Assembly (NCBI RefSeq): GCF_001428605.1
Contig: NZ_LMID01000011.1
Span: 186,001-250,000, forward strand
Direction of reading: 5' to 3'
DNA length: 64,000 nucleotides
From: Sphingomonas sp. Root720
GTDB taxonomy: Bacteria; Pseudomonadota; Alphaproteobacteria; Sphingomonadales; Sphingomonadaceae
Shown here: piece after piece, positions 1 through 11,783 of the stretch
Position numbering within the stretch: position 1 is the first letter of the stretch
Layout: every line of letters begins with the position of its first letter
Position numbers and translations under genes: made by a program
The notes under the pieces: model-generated
Told to the model about the DNA's origin: nothing
Databases searched by the model: none
What the model saw: the letters and a program-made list of their open reading frames with translations, nothing else

Positions 1-1313
1 CCGATGAAGGAGGCGGTCTTCGAGATGTTGCCCGAGAACCGCCGGATCTGGACGCGCAGATATTCGCGCTCGAAGGTCTCGCGCGCCTCGCGCAGCGGCG
101 TGCCCATGATCGATCGCGCAGCCTCCCCCGGGGCGAGCCGGGCCTGGTCGCTCAATATCTCGGCCGGCAGCATGTCCAGCTCGATCCGGCCGATCCGCTC
201 TCCGGGCGCCAGGATGATCGTCCGCTCGACGATGTTGCGCAACTGGCGGACATTGCCGGGCCAGTCGTAGGTCTGGAGGGCGCCCACCGCGTCGTCGGTG
301 ACGAGCGGGGTCGGCACCCTGCGCTCGGACGCGAAGCGCGCCAGGAAATGCTCGACCAGCGCGGGTATGTCCTCGCGCCGCTCGGCAAGCGGCGGAATGT
401 TCACCGGCACCACGTTGAGCCGGTAATAGAGGTCCTCGCGGAAGCGCCCGGCGGCGATCTCGTCGGCCAGGTGGCGCGAGGTGGCGGAGACGACGCGTAC
501 GTCGACCTTGACGATGCGCTGCCCGCCGACCCGATTGAACGCCTGTTCGGTCAGCACCCGCAGGATCTTCGCCTGGGTGGTCATCGGCATGTCGGCGATC
601 TCGTCGAGGAACAAGGTCCCGCCATGCGCCTGTTCGAGCAGGCCGGGGCGCAGGAGTTCGCCATTCTCCTCCACGCCGAACAGTTCTTCCTCGACACGCT
701 CGGGCTCCATCCGCGCCGCGCTGACGACGATGAAGGGCGCCTGCGCGCGGTTGCTCCACAAGTGGAGAAGGCGCGCCGCCACTTCCTTGCCGACGCCCGC
801 CGGGCCGCTGATCAGCACCCGGCTGCCGGTCGCCGCGACCCGCTTGAGGGTGGCGCGGATGCCGTTGATCGCCCCGGAATTGCCGGTCAGTTCCTCTTCC
901 TGGCCGATCTGCGCCTTGAGCGTCGCATTCTCGCGGCGCAGCCGGTCGGTCTCGGTGGCGCGATCGACGAGCAGCAGCAGATGCTCTGCCTCGAACGGCT
1001 TCTCGATGAAGTCGGTTGCGCCGCGGCGGATCGCGGTGACGGCCGTGTCGAGATTGCCATGGCCCGAGATCATCAGCACCGGCAAGGTGGAATCGCGGCG
1101 CTTTATCTCATCGAGCAGGTCGAGCCCGTCGAGGCGCGAGCCCTGCAGCCAGACGTCGAGCAGGACGAGCGACGGGCGCCGCTCGTCGATCGCCGCAAGC
1201 GCCGAGTCGCTGTCGGCGGCGGTACGGGCGGCATATCCCTCGTCCTCCAGCACGCCGGCCACCAGGTCGCGGATGTCCGCCTCGTCGTCGACAATCAGAA
1301 TCTCGAGCGCCAT
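1..1313 (-). CDS. ntrX: Response regulator NtrX (C-terminus cut by window edge)
   Basis: NtrX is the response regulator partner of NtrY in alphaproteobacterial nitrogen and redox control. The visible 437 residues hold a receiver domain (acidic D9/D10, phosphoacceptor D53), an AAA+ domain with a Walker A-like GPAGVGKE and FLDEI Walker B, and the beginning of a Fis-type helix-turn-helix at the left edge. About 15-20 residues are missing. The GAFTGA loop that contacts sigma-54 is absent: the text runs from ELFGVEENGELL to EQAHGG. So it probably does not activate sigma-54 directly, as reported for other alphaproteobacterial NtrX proteins. The ATG lies 3 bases after the ntrY stop, so the two are co-translated. 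Family assignment is firm. Confidence 0.93.
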   Translation of the reverse strand, partial: MALEILIVDDEADIRDLVAGVLEDEGYAARTAADSDSALAAIDERRPSLVLLDVWLQGSRLDGLDLLDEIKRRDSTLPVLMISGHGNLDTAVTAIRRGATDFIEKPFEAEHLLLLVDRATETDRLRRENATLKAQIGQEEELTGNSGAINGIRATLKRVAATGSRVLISGPAGVGKEVAARLLHLWSNRAQAPFIVVSAARMEPERVEEELFGVEENGELLRPGLLEQAHGGTLFLDEIADMPMTTQAKILRVLTEQAFNRVGGQRIVKVDVRVVSATSRHLADEIAAGRFREDLYYRLNVVPVNIPPLAERREDIPALVEHFLARFASERRVPTPLVTDDAVGALQTYDWPGNVRQLRNIVERTIILAPGERIGRIELDMLPAEILSDQARLAPGEAARSIMGTPLREARETFEREYLRVQIRRFSGNISKTASFI

Positions 1314-1316
1314 GCC

Positions 1317-3575
1317 TCAACCAGTTCCAATTCGCTTGAGTTCGGGAAATTTCGCTTCCTCGGGTGCGTCTCCGGCGCGTTCCTGCGCCTCGATCGCGAG
1401 GCTGCCGAGCGCCTCCAGGTCGAAATCGATCTCGACCATCGTGCCACCGCCGGGCCGATCGCGCAGGGCCAGCGTGCCGAGATGATCGTCGACGATCTTG
1501 CGGACGATCGCGAGGCCAAGGCCGGTACCGCGCTTGCGGGTCGTCATATAGGGTTCGGTCAGTCGCTCGCGCTCGACCGGCAGGCCTGGGCCGTTGTCGG
1601 CGAGCAGGATGCGCAGCCGGCGCTCGTCGATGCGGATCGTCATCGCGATCACGCCCGGCGCGTGCTGCTCGGGATTCTCTTCGATCGCCTCGACGGCGTT
1701 CTTGACGAGATTGGTCAGCGCCTGGCCGAGCTGGCGGCGATCGCAGACCATGGTCGGGGCCAGTCCCTCGCTGTCGAGGCTGAAGCTGATCCCCGGATGG
1801 GCGACTTCGTGCAGGAACATCGCCTGCCGGGCGATATCGACGATCGCTTCCTCGCGGAAGGCCGGCTTCGGCATGCGCGCGAAGGACGAGAATTCGTCGA
1901 CGATCCGGCGCATGTCGCCGACCTGCCGCACGATCGTCGCGGTCAGCCGCTCGAACACGCCCGGATCGGACGAGATCTCCTTGCCGTAACGCCGCTGGAG
2001 CCGTTCGGCGGCAAGCTGGATCGGGGTCAGCGGGTTCTTGATCTCGTGCGCGATCCGGCGGGCGACGTCGGCCCAGGCGGCCCGGCGCTGGTCGGCCAGG
2101 CGCTGGGTGATATCGTCGAAGGTCAGCACCTGCGCGCCCTCCGCCGCCACCGAGCGGACCGACAGGGTCCGGGGCTCGCCGGCGATGACGATCTGGACCA
2201 CCGCCTCGCGGTCGCCGGCATCGAGGATGCGGTCGAGCTCGGGCGAGATGTCTTCGAGCGGCAGGCCGTCGGCCGGCTCATCGAGGTTGAGCATCGCCCG
2301 CGCCGAAGGATTGACCAGGGTGATACGGCGGTCGGCGTCGACCGAGATGACGCCCGCGGTCACGCCCGACAGCACCGCCTCGATGAAGGCGCTGCGGCTT
2401 TCGAGCTGGCTGTTGGCGGCGACGAGCGCGCCGGTCTGCTCGCCCAGCTTGCGGGTCATGCGGTTGAAGGCGCTGCCGAGCGTGCCGATCTCATCGGGGC
2501 TGGGATCGATATGGACCCGCGCGCTGAGATCGCCGGCAGCGACCCTGCGGGCGGCGGCGACCAGATCGTTGACCGGCCGGACCAACCTGTCGGCCACCGT
2601 CATCGCCACCCAGATCGCGATGCCGAGGATCGCCAGCGCGATGATCATCAGGAGGATGTTGAAGCGCAGCTGGAGCGCGCGGGCGCGGTCGACGGTCGCG
2701 ACATAGTCGCCCAGCGCGGACCGTGCGCGGGCGGCCTGGGCGAGCACGTTCCGGTCCGACTGGCGCGAGATGTAGAGATAGGTGCGGCTGGCGGCGTCGA
2801 GCAGGATCGTGCCTTCGATCCGGTCGCCGGCCGCCGCGGTGATGCGGGGCTGGCCGCCGGCCAGGAACTGCAGCGTCTCGGGCGGCAGCCGCTTGTCGAG
2901 CGGTCGCTTGTCGAGGTTGGCGAGCGCGATCAGCTGCGGCGTGCCCGCGCGGTCGACGCTGATGATCGCCGATTCCGACAGGCCGCGATAGGCGACCTGC
3001 CGCGCGAAGAAGGGCGCGAAGCGCGGGTCGTCGATCGTCGTCGCGGAGAGCGCGCTGCGAAGATCGCCCGACATGGCGAGGATGTCGCCGAGCAGCCTTT
3101 CCTTGCTCTCGGTGACATAGGCCTGCGCGACCCGCTCGGAGCTGCGCAGCACGACCGTCGCCTTGTCGGAGAACCAGAATTCGGTGCCGAGCTGGAACAG
3201 CAGCGATGCGAAGATCACGACCAGCAGGGTCGGCGCCGTCGCGATCACCGAGAAGAAGGCGACCAGCCGGACGTGGAGCCGCGCCTTGCCGCCCAGCCCA
3301 GAGCGCGCCGCGCGGTGCAGGGCCACGCGGCGGGCGACGAGCACCATCAGCCCCATGAAGGACAGCAGGTTGGCGCCGAGCAGCAGCGCCACGACGGTCG
3401 GGGAGATCGGGATTTCGGGCTTCCCGCTCGCGGTGACCACGCGGTAGCTGACGACGACGACCAGCAGCGCCGCCATCGGGGCGACGATTTCGAGCAACGG
3501 CATCAGGCGCCGGGGGCGCCATGCCGCGGCCGCTCGCCTTCGCCATCGCCGGAATACAAGCCCGAATTCAGCCAT
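1317..3575 (-). CDS. ntrY: Sensor histidine kinase NtrY
   Basis: Membrane histidine kinase of about 752 residues that phosphorylates NtrX. Visible in order: three N-terminal membrane segments (roughly residues 24-50, 58-82 and 97-125), an extracytoplasmic sensing region, a fourth membrane segment near 290-315, a HAMP linker, a PAS domain, a dimerisation/phosphoacceptor site with H510 in AHEIKNPLT, and ATPase boxes (NLVKNAVEAI, DNGPGLP, GTGLGLAIV). The ATG at 3575 (MAEFGLVFRRW) is chosen. The open frame extends upstream, but only into sequence antisense to ntrC with no membrane-protein character. It follows ntrC after a 253-base gap, which may hold its own promoter, and is tightly linked to ntrX. 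Confidence 0.94.
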   Translation of the reverse strand: MAEFGLVFRRWRRRAAAAWRPRRLMPLLEIVAPMAALLVVVVSYRVVTASGKPEIPISPTVVALLLGANLLSFMGLMVLVARRVALHRAARSGLGGKARLHVRLVAFFSVIATAPTLLVVIFASLLFQLGTEFWFSDKATVVLRSSERVAQAYVTESKERLLGDILAMSGDLRSALSATTIDDPRFAPFFARQVAYRGLSESAIISVDRAGTPQLIALANLDKRPLDKRLPPETLQFLAGGQPRITAAAGDRIEGTILLDAASRTYLYISRQSDRNVLAQAARARSALGDYVATVDRARALQLRFNILLMIIALAILGIAIWVAMTVADRLVRPVNDLVAAARRVAAGDLSARVHIDPSPDEIGTLGSAFNRMTRKLGEQTGALVAANSQLESRSAFIEAVLSGVTAGVISVDADRRITLVNPSARAMLNLDEPADGLPLEDISPELDRILDAGDREAVVQIVIAGEPRTLSVRSVAAEGAQVLTFDDITQRLADQRRAAWADVARRIAHEIKNPLTPIQLAAERLQRRYGKEISSDPGVFERLTATIVRQVGDMRRIVDEFSSFARMPKPAFREEAIVDIARQAMFLHEVAHPGISFSLDSEGLAPTMVCDRRQLGQALTNLVKNAVEAIEENPEQHAPGVIAMTIRIDERRLRILLADNGPGLPVERERLTEPYMTTRKRGTGLGLAIVRKIVDDHLGTLALRDRPGGGTMVEIDFDLEALGSLAIEAQERAGDAPEEAKFPELKRIGTG

Positions 3576-3828
3576 CGTGGCCGGATTACCACAAGGGCGT
3601 GGCTTCGGGAACACAGTTAACATGTATTTGGTCGAACGAAGCCGTCGGTCCGGCGATATCGCTGCATGACGATGTGGTCGGGGGGCAACGTCATTGCCCC
3701 GTCGTAGGGGTAGAGCAAGGCCTTCCGTTAGGGGATCGCCCGGCCCCCAAACCGCCGGGAATGACAAGGAAGAGTTGTGTCGCAGTGTTCCACACCGGCC
3801 GTACAAGCCGGATGACGACGCCTTGAAT
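3576..3828. other. ntrC-ntrY intergenic region with small hairpin
   Basis: No gene is supported in these 253 bases. At 3682-3700 there is a perfect inverted repeat (7-base arms ggggcaa/ttgcccc, 5-base loop). It could be an attenuator or a regulator site between ntrC and ntrY. No T-run follows on the minus strand, so it is not a classical terminator. No convincing sigma-54 site was seen. Confidence 0.35.
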
Positions 3829-5282
<1,454 letters not shown>

Positions 5283-5286
<4 letters not shown>

Positions 5287-6404
5287 GCCGTCACCCGTGC
5301 GCGCGGCAGCAGCAGGCGGAACACGGTCCTCGGCGGATTGCCCTCGCGCGCATATTCGATGATTCCTCCCTGGTCGGACACGAGCTTCTCCACCAGCGCA
5401 AGGCCGAGGCCGCTGCCGGCGCGCTTGGTGGTCACGAACGGATCGAACAGATGGCCCTCGATCTCGGGCGGGGCGCCGGGCCCGTCGTCGATCACGCATA
5501 GTTCGATCGGCAGAGGCTGGCGGGCGTCGCCATCGGCGCGGCGCATCGAAACGCCGTGGCGATAGGCGGTCGTCAGGGTGATTACGCCGGGCGCGTCGCC
5601 CATCGCCTCGGCCGCGTTCTTGAGCAAGTTGATCAGGATCTGGATCAGCGAATCGCGGTGGCCGAGCACCGCCGGCAGCGACGGATCATAGACTTCGCGG
5701 ATCACCCGGCCCTGCGCGAAACCCTTGAGGGCGACCTCGCGCGCATGGCCGAGGATGGCGTGGATGTTCTGCGGGGCCATCTCGATCGGACGGGTATCGG
5801 TGAAGCCCTGCATCCGGTCGATCAGCGCGGCGACCCGGTCGACTTCCTCGCGGATCAGGCTGGTCAGCGCCCGCGACTCCTCGTCGCAGGTGGTCTCCAG
5901 CAGTTGCGCCGCGCCGCGCACCGCAGACAGCGGGTTCTTCACCTCGTGCGCCAGCATCGCCGCGGCGGCGACGGCGGTGCGGGTGCCGCCCTCGCGGTCG
6001 ATCGAGCGGGCGCCGATCGCGCTGCGCGCATGTCCGTGGATCGAGACCGCCCGCCAGCCCAGCCTGTCGGGCAGCGGCGCGACCATCAGGTCGACCCGCA
6101 TGCGGCGCTGCCCCGGCAGGACGACGTCGATGTCATAGGCCGCGAACGGCGCGTCGCTCGGCATGGTCGTCAGTGGGTGCCCGATCGCGTCGAGCACGCC
6201 GCGGCCGACGATCTGGTTGCGGCTGAGGTTGAACAGGGATTCGCAGGCGGCGTTGATCTCGATGACCCGGCCGTCGGGATCGATGATCAGCACCGCCGTC
6301 GCCATCGCCGCCATGATCTCCGCCGCCGACGGAGCTTCGGCGACGCGGTCAGACGGCGCCGGACGCCGGCCGAAGCGGATCAGGCTGCTGCCCGGGAGAG
6401 CCAT
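5283..6404 (-). CDS. ntrB: Nitrogen sensor kinase NtrB
   Basis: Soluble 373-residue histidine kinase/phosphatase that controls NtrC under PII signalling. An N-terminal PAS domain (about residues 25-120) is followed by the phosphoacceptor H153 in [16 protein letters not shown] and ATPase motifs ([26 protein letters not shown]). It starts inside the 3' end of dusB with a 25-base overlap and ends in an ATGA overlap with ntrC. dusB-ntrB-ntrC is therefore one operon, the classical nifR3-ntrBC order of alphaproteobacteria. Confidence 0.96.
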
Positions 6405-7381
6405 GGCGCGTAATATTCTCCGAGCATGGCGATCGCCTTGGCGGCGTCGGGTTCCTGGTTGATCTTGTTGCGGAATTCGGCCGAGCCGGTCAGTCCCTTG
6501 GTGTACCAGCCGATATGCTTGCGGGCCATGTTGACGCCCACCTCTTTCCCATAGAGTTCGAGCATCGCATGATAATGCGCTAGGATAACGTGATATTGTT
6601 CCTCGATCGTGGGATCGGGTTTGCGCTCGCCGGTCGCGAGGTAATGCATCACCTGCGACAGCAGCCAGGGTCGGCCATAGGCGCCGCGCCCGATCATCAG
6701 CCCATCGGCGCCCGACTGATCGAGCGCGGTTTCCGCATCCTCGATCGAGCAGATATCGCCGTTGACGATCACCGGGATCGACACCGCCTGCTTGACGCGA
6801 CGAACGAACGCCCAGTCGGCCGATCCCTTGTACATCTGGCAGCGGGTGCGGCCATGGACGGTGATCATCTTCACGCCGACATCCTCGGCGATCCGCGCGA
6901 GGTCCGGGGCGTTGAGGCTGTCATGGTCCCAGCCCATCCGCATCTTGAGCGTGACGGGCACGTCGACCGCCTCGACCGTCGCCTTGACGATCTCGACCGC
7001 GAGCGCGGGGGTCCGCATCAGCGCCGAGCCCGCGTCGCCGTTGACGACCTTGCGGACCGGGCAGCCCATATTGATGTCGATGATCGCCGCGCCGCGATCC
7101 TGGCTGAGCTTCGCGGCTTCGCCCATTTCCCTGGGCGTGCAGCCGACGAGTTGCATCGACACCGGCTCCTCGGCCGGGTCCCACAGCGCCTTCTGCACCG
7201 ACTGGCGCGTCTCCCGGATCGCGGCCTGGCTGGCGATCATCTCGGTGACATTGAGGCCCGACCCGTAGCCGCGCACGACCTTCCGGAACGGCAGATCGCT
7301 CACGCCCGTCATGGGCGCGAGAATCACGGGGTTGTCGATCCGCACGGGACCGATATCGATCGGACGCAGTCTGGGGGTCAT
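6380..7381 (-). CDS. dusB: tRNA-dihydrouridine synthase DusB (NifR3)
   Basis: FMN-dependent enzyme that reduces uridine to dihydrouridine in the tRNA D-loop. The 333 residues show the TIM-barrel start [15 protein letters not shown], the catalytic cysteine C107 in [11 protein letters not shown], and the phosphate-binding [16 protein letters not shown]. It heads the ntrBC operon, as nifR3 does in Rhodobacter and rhizobia. A divergent 121-base gap to ispDF should hold both promoters. Confidence 0.95.
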   Translation of the reverse strand: MTPRLRPIDIGPVRIDNPVILAPMTGVSDLPFRKVVRGYGSGLNVTEMIASQAAIRETRQSVQKALWDPAEEPVSMQLVGCTPREMGEAAKLSQDRGAAIIDINMGCPVRKVVNGDAGSALMRTPALAVEIVKATVEAVDVPVTLKMRMGWDHDSLNAPDLARIAEDVGVKMITVHGRTRCQMYKGSADWAFVRRVKQAVSIPVIVNGDICSIEDAETALDQSGADGLMIGRGAYGRPWLLSQVMHYLATGERKPDPTIEEQYHVILAHYHAMLELYGKEVGVNMARKHIGWYTKGLTGSAEFRNKINQEPDAAKAIAMLGEYYAPWLSRAAA

Positions 7382-7502
7382 GAAGCCACATTGCCTAAAA
7401 AAGCGGCACTCCCTCTAGCGGCAAAGCGGCGGGGGAGCAAGCGAGCGATGGCGGGAGGGCGCGGCGCTTTACGAAGGCCATGGCCGGGCCTAAAGCGCGG
7501 CC

Positions 7503-8651
7503 ATGACGGGGAAGCCCAGCATCGCCGCCTTGGTCGTGGCCGCCGGACAGGGCGTGCGCAGCGGCGCCGGCGCGCCCAAGCAATATCGGCGGATCGGCGG
7601 CACGCCGGTGCTGGCGCGCGCGATCGACGCGCTCGCCGGCCATCCGGCGATCGGCCTCGTCCAGGTGGTGATCGGCGCTGGACAGGAGGCTGCCTATGCC
7701 GAGGCGATCGGCGCGCGCGCCCTGCCCCCGCCCGTGACCGGCGGCGCGACCCGGCGCGATTCGGTGATCGCGGGGCTCTCGGCGATCGAAGCGGACATCG
7801 TCCTGATCCACGATGCCGCGCGCCCCTTCCTGCCGGCCGCGGTGATCGACCGGCTGGTCGCGGCGCTCGAGGGCGCGGGCGGCGCGGTCCCCGCGCTGGC
7901 GGTCGCCGACACGCTGGCCCGGGGCAATGGCCTGCTCGGCGACACCGTGCCGCGCGACGGCCTCCACCGCGTCCAGACCCCGCAGGCGTTTCGCCGCGCC
8001 GACATCCTCGCCGCGCACCGCGCCTGGGATCCTGCGCGCGAAGCGACGGACGATGCCCAGGTCGCGCGCGCCCACGGCCTGACCGTAGCGATCGTCGAGG
8101 GCGACCGAAGCCTGGAGAAGCTCACCTATGCCGCGGATTTCACCATGGCCGAGGAGAGGGTGGCGATGATCGCGCGCAGCGCAACGGGTTTCGACGTCCA
8201 TGGCTTCACCGACGGCGACGGCGTCCGGCTCGGCGGCATCCGCATCGCCCACGACCGCGCGCTGGCGGGCCACAGCGACGCCGATGTCGCGCTCCATGCG
8301 CTGACCGACGCCTTGCTCGGCACGATCGCCGCCGGCGATATCGGCAGCCATTTCCCGCCGAGCGACCAGCGCTGGAAAGGTGCAGATTCAGAGATATTTC
8401 TGGCCCATGCGCGCGATCTGGTGATCGCGGCGGGCGGCATCATCGATTTCGTCGACCTGACCATCATCTGCGAAGCGCCGAAGGTCGGGCCCCATCGCGA
8501 GGCGATCCGCAACCGGATCGCCGCCCTGCTGGGACTTCGAACCGGTCAGGTCAGCATCAAGGCCACCACCACCGAGCGACTCGGCTTCACCGGACGCCGC
8601 GAGGGGATCGCCGCGCAGGCGATTGCAACGATCCGCATGCCCTCCATATAG
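7503..8651 (+). CDS. ispDF: Bifunctional IspD/IspF (MEP isoprenoid pathway)
   Basis: Fusion enzyme of the non-mevalonate isoprenoid pathway. Residues 1 to about 225 are the IspD cytidylyltransferase ([18 protein letters not shown] nucleotide site). About 226-382 are the IspF 2-C-methyl-D-erythritol 2,4-cyclodiphosphate synthase, with metal ligands D231 and H233 (DVHG) and the AGHSDADV motif. Fused IspDF is usual in many alphaproteobacteria, so this is expected here. The gene downstream (pncC) starts 15 bases after the TAG. Confidence 0.96.
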   Translation: MTGKPSIAALVVAAGQGVRSGAGAPKQYRRIGGTPVLARAIDALAGHPAIGLVQVVIGAGQEAAYAEAIGARALPPPVTGGATRRDSVIAGLSAIEADIVLIHDAARPFLPAAVIDRLVAALEGAGGAVPALAVADTLARGNGLLGDTVPRDGLHRVQTPQAFRRADILAAHRAWDPAREATDDAQVARAHGLTVAIVEGDRSLEKLTYAADFTMAEERVAMIARSATGFDVHGFTDGDGVRLGGIRIAHDRALAGHSDADVALHALTDALLGTIAAGDIGSHFPPSDQRWKGADSEIFLAHARDLVIAAGGIIDFVDLTIICEAPKVGPHREAIRNRIAALLGLRTGQVSIKATTTERLGFTGRREGIAAQAIATIRMPSI

Positions 8652-8666
8652 AAAGCGGAATATATC

Positions 8667-9203
8667 GTGACCGAACGCCAAGATACCCTCCTGCCCGCCG
8701 AACTGGTCGAGGCCGCGCGCCGTGTGATCGAGGCGAACCGCGCCGAAGGCCGCAAGATCGCGGTGGCGGAAAGCTGCACCGGAGGGCTCGTCGCGGCGGC
8801 GCTGACCGAGATCCCCGGATCGTCCGACGTGCTCGGATCGAGCTTCGTCACCTATTCGAACGAGGCCAAGATCTCGCTGCTGGGCGTGTCGGTCGAAATG
8901 ATCGAGACCTTCGGCGCGGTGTCGATCGCGGTCGCCTGGGCGATGGCCCGCGGCGCGCTGGAGAAAAGCGGCGCTGACCTGGCGGTCGCGATCACCGGCG
9001 TCGCTGGTCCCGGCGGCGGCAGCGAGAAGAAGCCCGTAGGCACGGTGGTGTTCGGCCGGGCCCACAAGGGGGCCGACCCGGAGGACATCATCGCGGACAA
9101 GCGCCATTTCGGCGATCTGGGACGCGGCGGCGTCCGGCTTCAGGCGGCGCTGTGCGCGCTCGAACTGCTGATGCCAGGCGCGACGCTGGCGGAAGAACCG
9201 TAA
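8667..9203 (+). CDS. pncC: Nicotinamide-nucleotide amidohydrolase (CinA C-terminal family)
   Basis: 178-residue stand-alone CinA C-terminal domain, the family that deamidates nicotinamide mononucleotide to nicotinate mononucleotide in NAD recycling. Recognisable are [20 protein letters not shown] near the N-terminus and the [10 protein letters not shown] loop. The start is GTG at 8667, close behind ispDF, and no better ATG exists. Its last 64 bases overlap the convergent coq10-like gene. The family assignment is good; the exact activity is inferred from PncC homologues. Confidence 0.88.
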   Translation: MTERQDTLLPAELVEAARRVIEANRAEGRKIAVAESCTGGLVAAALTEIPGSSDVLGSSFVTYSNEAKISLLGVSVEMIETFGAVSIAVAWAMARGALEKSGADLAVAITGVAGPGGGSEKKPVGTVVFGRAHKGADPEDIIADKRHFGDLGRGGVRLQAALCALELLMPGATLAEEP

Positions 9204-9625
9204 AGCTTCGCCGCACGCTCCTCGAAGGCGTTGATCATCATCCGGAGCGCCCGGTCGAACATCTGTCCGGCGATCATCTCGAACAGGCGCGACTTGAACT
9301 CGAAATCGATCGCGAAGTCGACGATCGACCCACCCTTCCCGTCGCTCGTGAACGTCCAGTCGTTGTGGAGGAACTTCAGCGGTCCGTCGACATAGTCGAC
9401 ATGGATGCTCGTCGGCCGCCGCTTAGCGACTTTCGAGGTGAATTTCTCGCGCAGCGCCTTGAAACCGACCATCAGGTCGGCGACCATCTCGGTATCGCTG
9501 TCCGAACGCACCCGCACCGCCGACACCCATGGCAGGAATTCGCCGTAGCGGGCGACATCCGCGACCAGCGCATACATCTGCTCCGGACTGTAGGGCAGCG
9601 TCCGGGTTTCACGATGGCGCGGCAT
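9140..9625 (-). CDS. Coq10/RatA-type START-domain protein
   Basis: 161-residue polyketide-cyclase/START-like protein of the Coq10 group, which binds ubiquinone or acts in its handling (RatA in Escherichia coli). Typical text is [20 protein letters not shown] at the N-terminus and [10 protein letters not shown]. The ATG at 9625 lies one base after the lipA stop, so it is co-transcribed and probably coupled. The C-terminal Ser/Ala tail (about 20 residues) is encoded in the stretch overlapping pncC on the other strand and goes past the usual family end at KLYG. Confidence 0.88.
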   Translation of the reverse strand: MPRHRETRTLPYSPEQMYALVADVARYGEFLPWVSAVRVRSDSDTEMVADLMVGFKALREKFTSKVAKRRPTSIHVDYVDGPLKFLHNDWTFTSDGKGGSIVDFAIDFEFKSRLFEMIAGQMFDRALRMMINAFEERAAKLYGSSASVAPGISSSSAHSAA

Positions 9626-9626
9626 G

Positions 9627-10565
9627 TCAGGCCGTCCGAGACGCCGCCTTGCGCGCGAGCTCGGCATTGCGGGCGTCGCGCATCTTCACGAAATCGTCGC
9701 CGGCGTGATAGCTCGACCGGGTCAGCGGGGTCGCCGCGACGAGCAGGAAGCCCTTGGCGCGCGCGATCGCGGCATAGGCCTCGAAGGTCTTGGGTGCGAC
9801 GAAGTCCATCACCTTGGCGTGTTTCGGCGTCGGCTGGAGATACTGGCCCATCGTCAGGAAATCGATGTCGGCCGATCGCATGTCGTCCATCACCTGGTGG
9901 ACTTCGAGCCGCTCCTCGCCCAGCCCGACCATGATGCCCGACTTGGTGAAGATGGTCGGGTCGAGCCGCTTGACCGTCTCCAGCAGACGCAGCGAGGCAT
10001 AATAGCGCGCGCCCGGCCGGATTGTCGGATAAAGCCTCGGCACCGTCTCGAGATTGTGGTTGTAGACGTCGGGCCGCGCGGCGACGATCATCTCGATCGC
10101 GGCGTCGGCCTTGTTGCGGAAATCCGGGGTCAGGATCTCGATCGTCGTGTTCGGGGTCGTCCGCCGCAGCGCCTCGATCACCTTGACGAACTGCTTCGCG
10201 CCGCCATCGGGAAGATCGTCGCGGTCGACCGAGGTGATGACGATATGCTCGAGGCCCAGCTCCGCCGCGGCATCGGCGGTGTGCTGCGGCTCCAGCGGAT
10301 CGACGGCGCGCGGCATGCCCGTCTTGACGTTGCAGAAGGCGCAAGCGCGGGTGCAGGTGTCACCCAGGATCATCACCGTCGCATGCTTCTTGGTCCAGCA
10401 TTCGCCGATATTGGGACAGGCCGCCTCTTCGCAGACGGTCGCGAGGTTGAGACGCCGCATCAGCGCCTTGGTGTCGGCAAAGGCCTTCCCCATCGGCGCC
10501 TTGACCCGAATCCAGTCGGGCTTGCGCTGCTTCGGGAGAGCGGAGATCGGCAGTGGTTCGTTCAT
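9627..10565 (-). CDS. lipA: Lipoyl synthase LipA
   Basis: Radical-SAM enzyme that inserts two sulfurs into octanoyl groups on lipoyl domains. It carries both cluster motifs: the auxiliary cluster [12 protein letters not shown] and the radical [11 protein letters not shown]. Its 312 residues match the family. Divergent from the carbonic anhydrase gene, with 65 bases between starts. The coq10-like gene follows after 1 base. Confidence 0.97.
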   Translation of the reverse strand: MNEPLPISALPKQRKPDWIRVKAPMGKAFADTKALMRRLNLATVCEEAACPNIGECWTKKHATVMILGDTCTRACAFCNVKTGMPRAVDPLEPQHTADAAAELGLEHIVITSVDRDDLPDGGAKQFVKVIEALRRTTPNTTIEILTPDFRNKADAAIEMIVAARPDVYNHNLETVPRLYPTIRPGARYYASLRLLETVKRLDPTIFTKSGIMVGLGEERLEVHQVMDDMRSADIDFLTMGQYLQPTPKHAKVMDFVAPKTFEAYAAIARAKGFLLVAATPLTRSSYHAGDDFVKMRDARNAELARKAASRTA

Positions 10566-10630
10566 GCATGCCAGATAGGCGATAAGCGGCGCTCTTGCCA
10601 GCCCCCGCGGTCAGGATTAGGGGACTGGCC

Positions 10631-11263
10631 ATGACCGACTTTTCCGACCTGATCGAGGGCTATCGCCGATTCAAGGCGAAAGGCTGGGAAGACCAGCGCG
10701 AACGCTGGACGAAGCTGGCGGGAGGTCAGGATCCCCGGCTTATGGTCATCGCCTGCTCGGACAGCCGGGTCGACCCCACGATCATCTTCGACACCTCGCC
10801 CGGCGAGATCTTCATGGTCCGCAACGTCGCCAACATGGTGCCGCCGTTCGAGACGACGGCGGGCCATCACGGCGTCTCCGCCGCGCTGGAGTTCGCGGTC
10901 ACCCAGCTCGAGGTGCCGGAAATCGTGGTGCTGGGCCACCAGAGCTGCGGAGGCTGCGCGGCCGCCCTCACCCGCCGTTTCCAGAACGCCGAGAAGGGCC
11001 AGGGCGGCTTCATCGACGACTGGATGTCGCTGCTCGACGACGCGCGCGACCGGGTCATCGCCGAACATGGCCATGGCGAGGAAGCGGTGCGGGCGCTCGA
11101 GTTGGAGGCGGTCAAGGTCTCGATCGCCAACCTGCGCACCTTCCCCTGCGTCCCGATCCGCGAGCGAAAGGGTCGCCTGAAGATTCATGGGGCCTATTTC
11201 GGGGTGGCCGACGGCATCCTCCATATCCTCGACGAAGCGACCGGCGCCTTCTCGCCGGCCTGA
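10631..11263 (+). CDS. can: Beta-class carbonic anhydrase
   Basis: Zinc enzyme interconverting CO2 and bicarbonate. The 210-residue protein has the beta-class ligands C42, D44, R46 (CSDSR) and H103, C106 (HQSC). The ATG at 10631 (MTDFSDLIEGY) is preferred because the upstream in-frame start only adds 12 residues of unlikely coding character. It stands alone, divergent from lipA. Confidence 0.95.
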   Translation: MTDFSDLIEGYRRFKAKGWEDQRERWTKLAGGQDPRLMVIACSDSRVDPTIIFDTSPGEIFMVRNVANMVPPFETTAGHHGVSAALEFAVTQLEVPEIVVLGHQSCGGCAAALTRRFQNAEKGQGGFIDDWMSLLDDARDRVIAEHGHGEEAVRALELEAVKVSIANLRTFPCVPIRERKGRLKIHGAYFGVADGILHILDEATGAFSPA

Positions 11264-11357
11264 GCCCGTCTTCGGCCCGACGCGGGGAACATGAGACGGG
11301 AACGCGCGCGCCCAACAGTCGTTGAGCACCTCGATAGTGTGTTGAGGAGTTTGACCA

Positions 11358-11777
11358 ATGATAGCCCGTTCGATCGTTGCGATCACAGCGCTGATCGCCG
11401 TCGCCCCGCTCGCGGCCCAGAGCGGCCCCGCCCATAACGATCCCGCCCATGTCGCCGCCGACGCGCGCGAGGTTCCGCAGACCCAGTCGCTGAACAACAC
11501 GGTCGGCAACGCCATTGCCCAGACCCAGACCAACAATGCGGTCGCCCAGGCGCAGAACGACATCAACCAGGCCGAATATGCCGCCGACAAGGCCGCCTAC
11601 GCCCGCGCGCTGCGCCAGCACAACCGCGAGGTGCTCGAGACCGACGCGACCTTCATCCGCCAGCAGGAAGCCTATGCGATGGCGATGCGCGACTGGCGCG
11701 CCCAGGTCGCGATGTGCAAGCGCGGCTATCAGAGCGCCTGCAAGCTGCCGACCCCCGATCCGATGAACTATATGTGA
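11358..11777 (+). CDS. Exported Gln/Ala-rich protein of unknown function
   Basis: 139 residues with a clear signal peptide (hydrophobic residues 5-19, likely cut after PLAAQ or near it). The mature part is rich in Ala, Gln and Asn and is predicted helical or coiled (NAIAQTQTNNAVAQAQND). Two cysteines near the C-terminus (CKRGYQSAC) could form a disulfide. I do not recognise the family. The ATG is preceded by gaggag-like sequence. The gene ends before a bidirectional terminator shared with ettA. Confidence 0.75.
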   Translation: MIARSIVAITALIAVAPLAAQSGPAHNDPAHVAADAREVPQTQSLNNTVGNAIAQTQTNNAVAQAQNDINQAEYAADKAAYARALRQHNREVLETDATFIRQQEAYAMAMRDWRAQVAMCKRGYQSACKLPTPDPMNYM

Positions 11778-11783
11778 TGCATC

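Noticed and set aside
348-3620. 1090-residue open frame on the plus strand opposite ntrX and ntrY
   Set aside because: Arg/Asp/Gly-rich translation with no domain pattern; the minus strand carries clear NtrX and NtrY motifs. High GC makes long antisense frames common.
3682-3700. Hairpin as ntrC terminator
   Set aside because: No T-run on the minus strand after the stem; kept only as a possible regulatory hairpin.
7503-8651. ispDF fusion as a novelty
   Set aside because: The IspD-IspF fusion is usual in many alphaproteobacteria.
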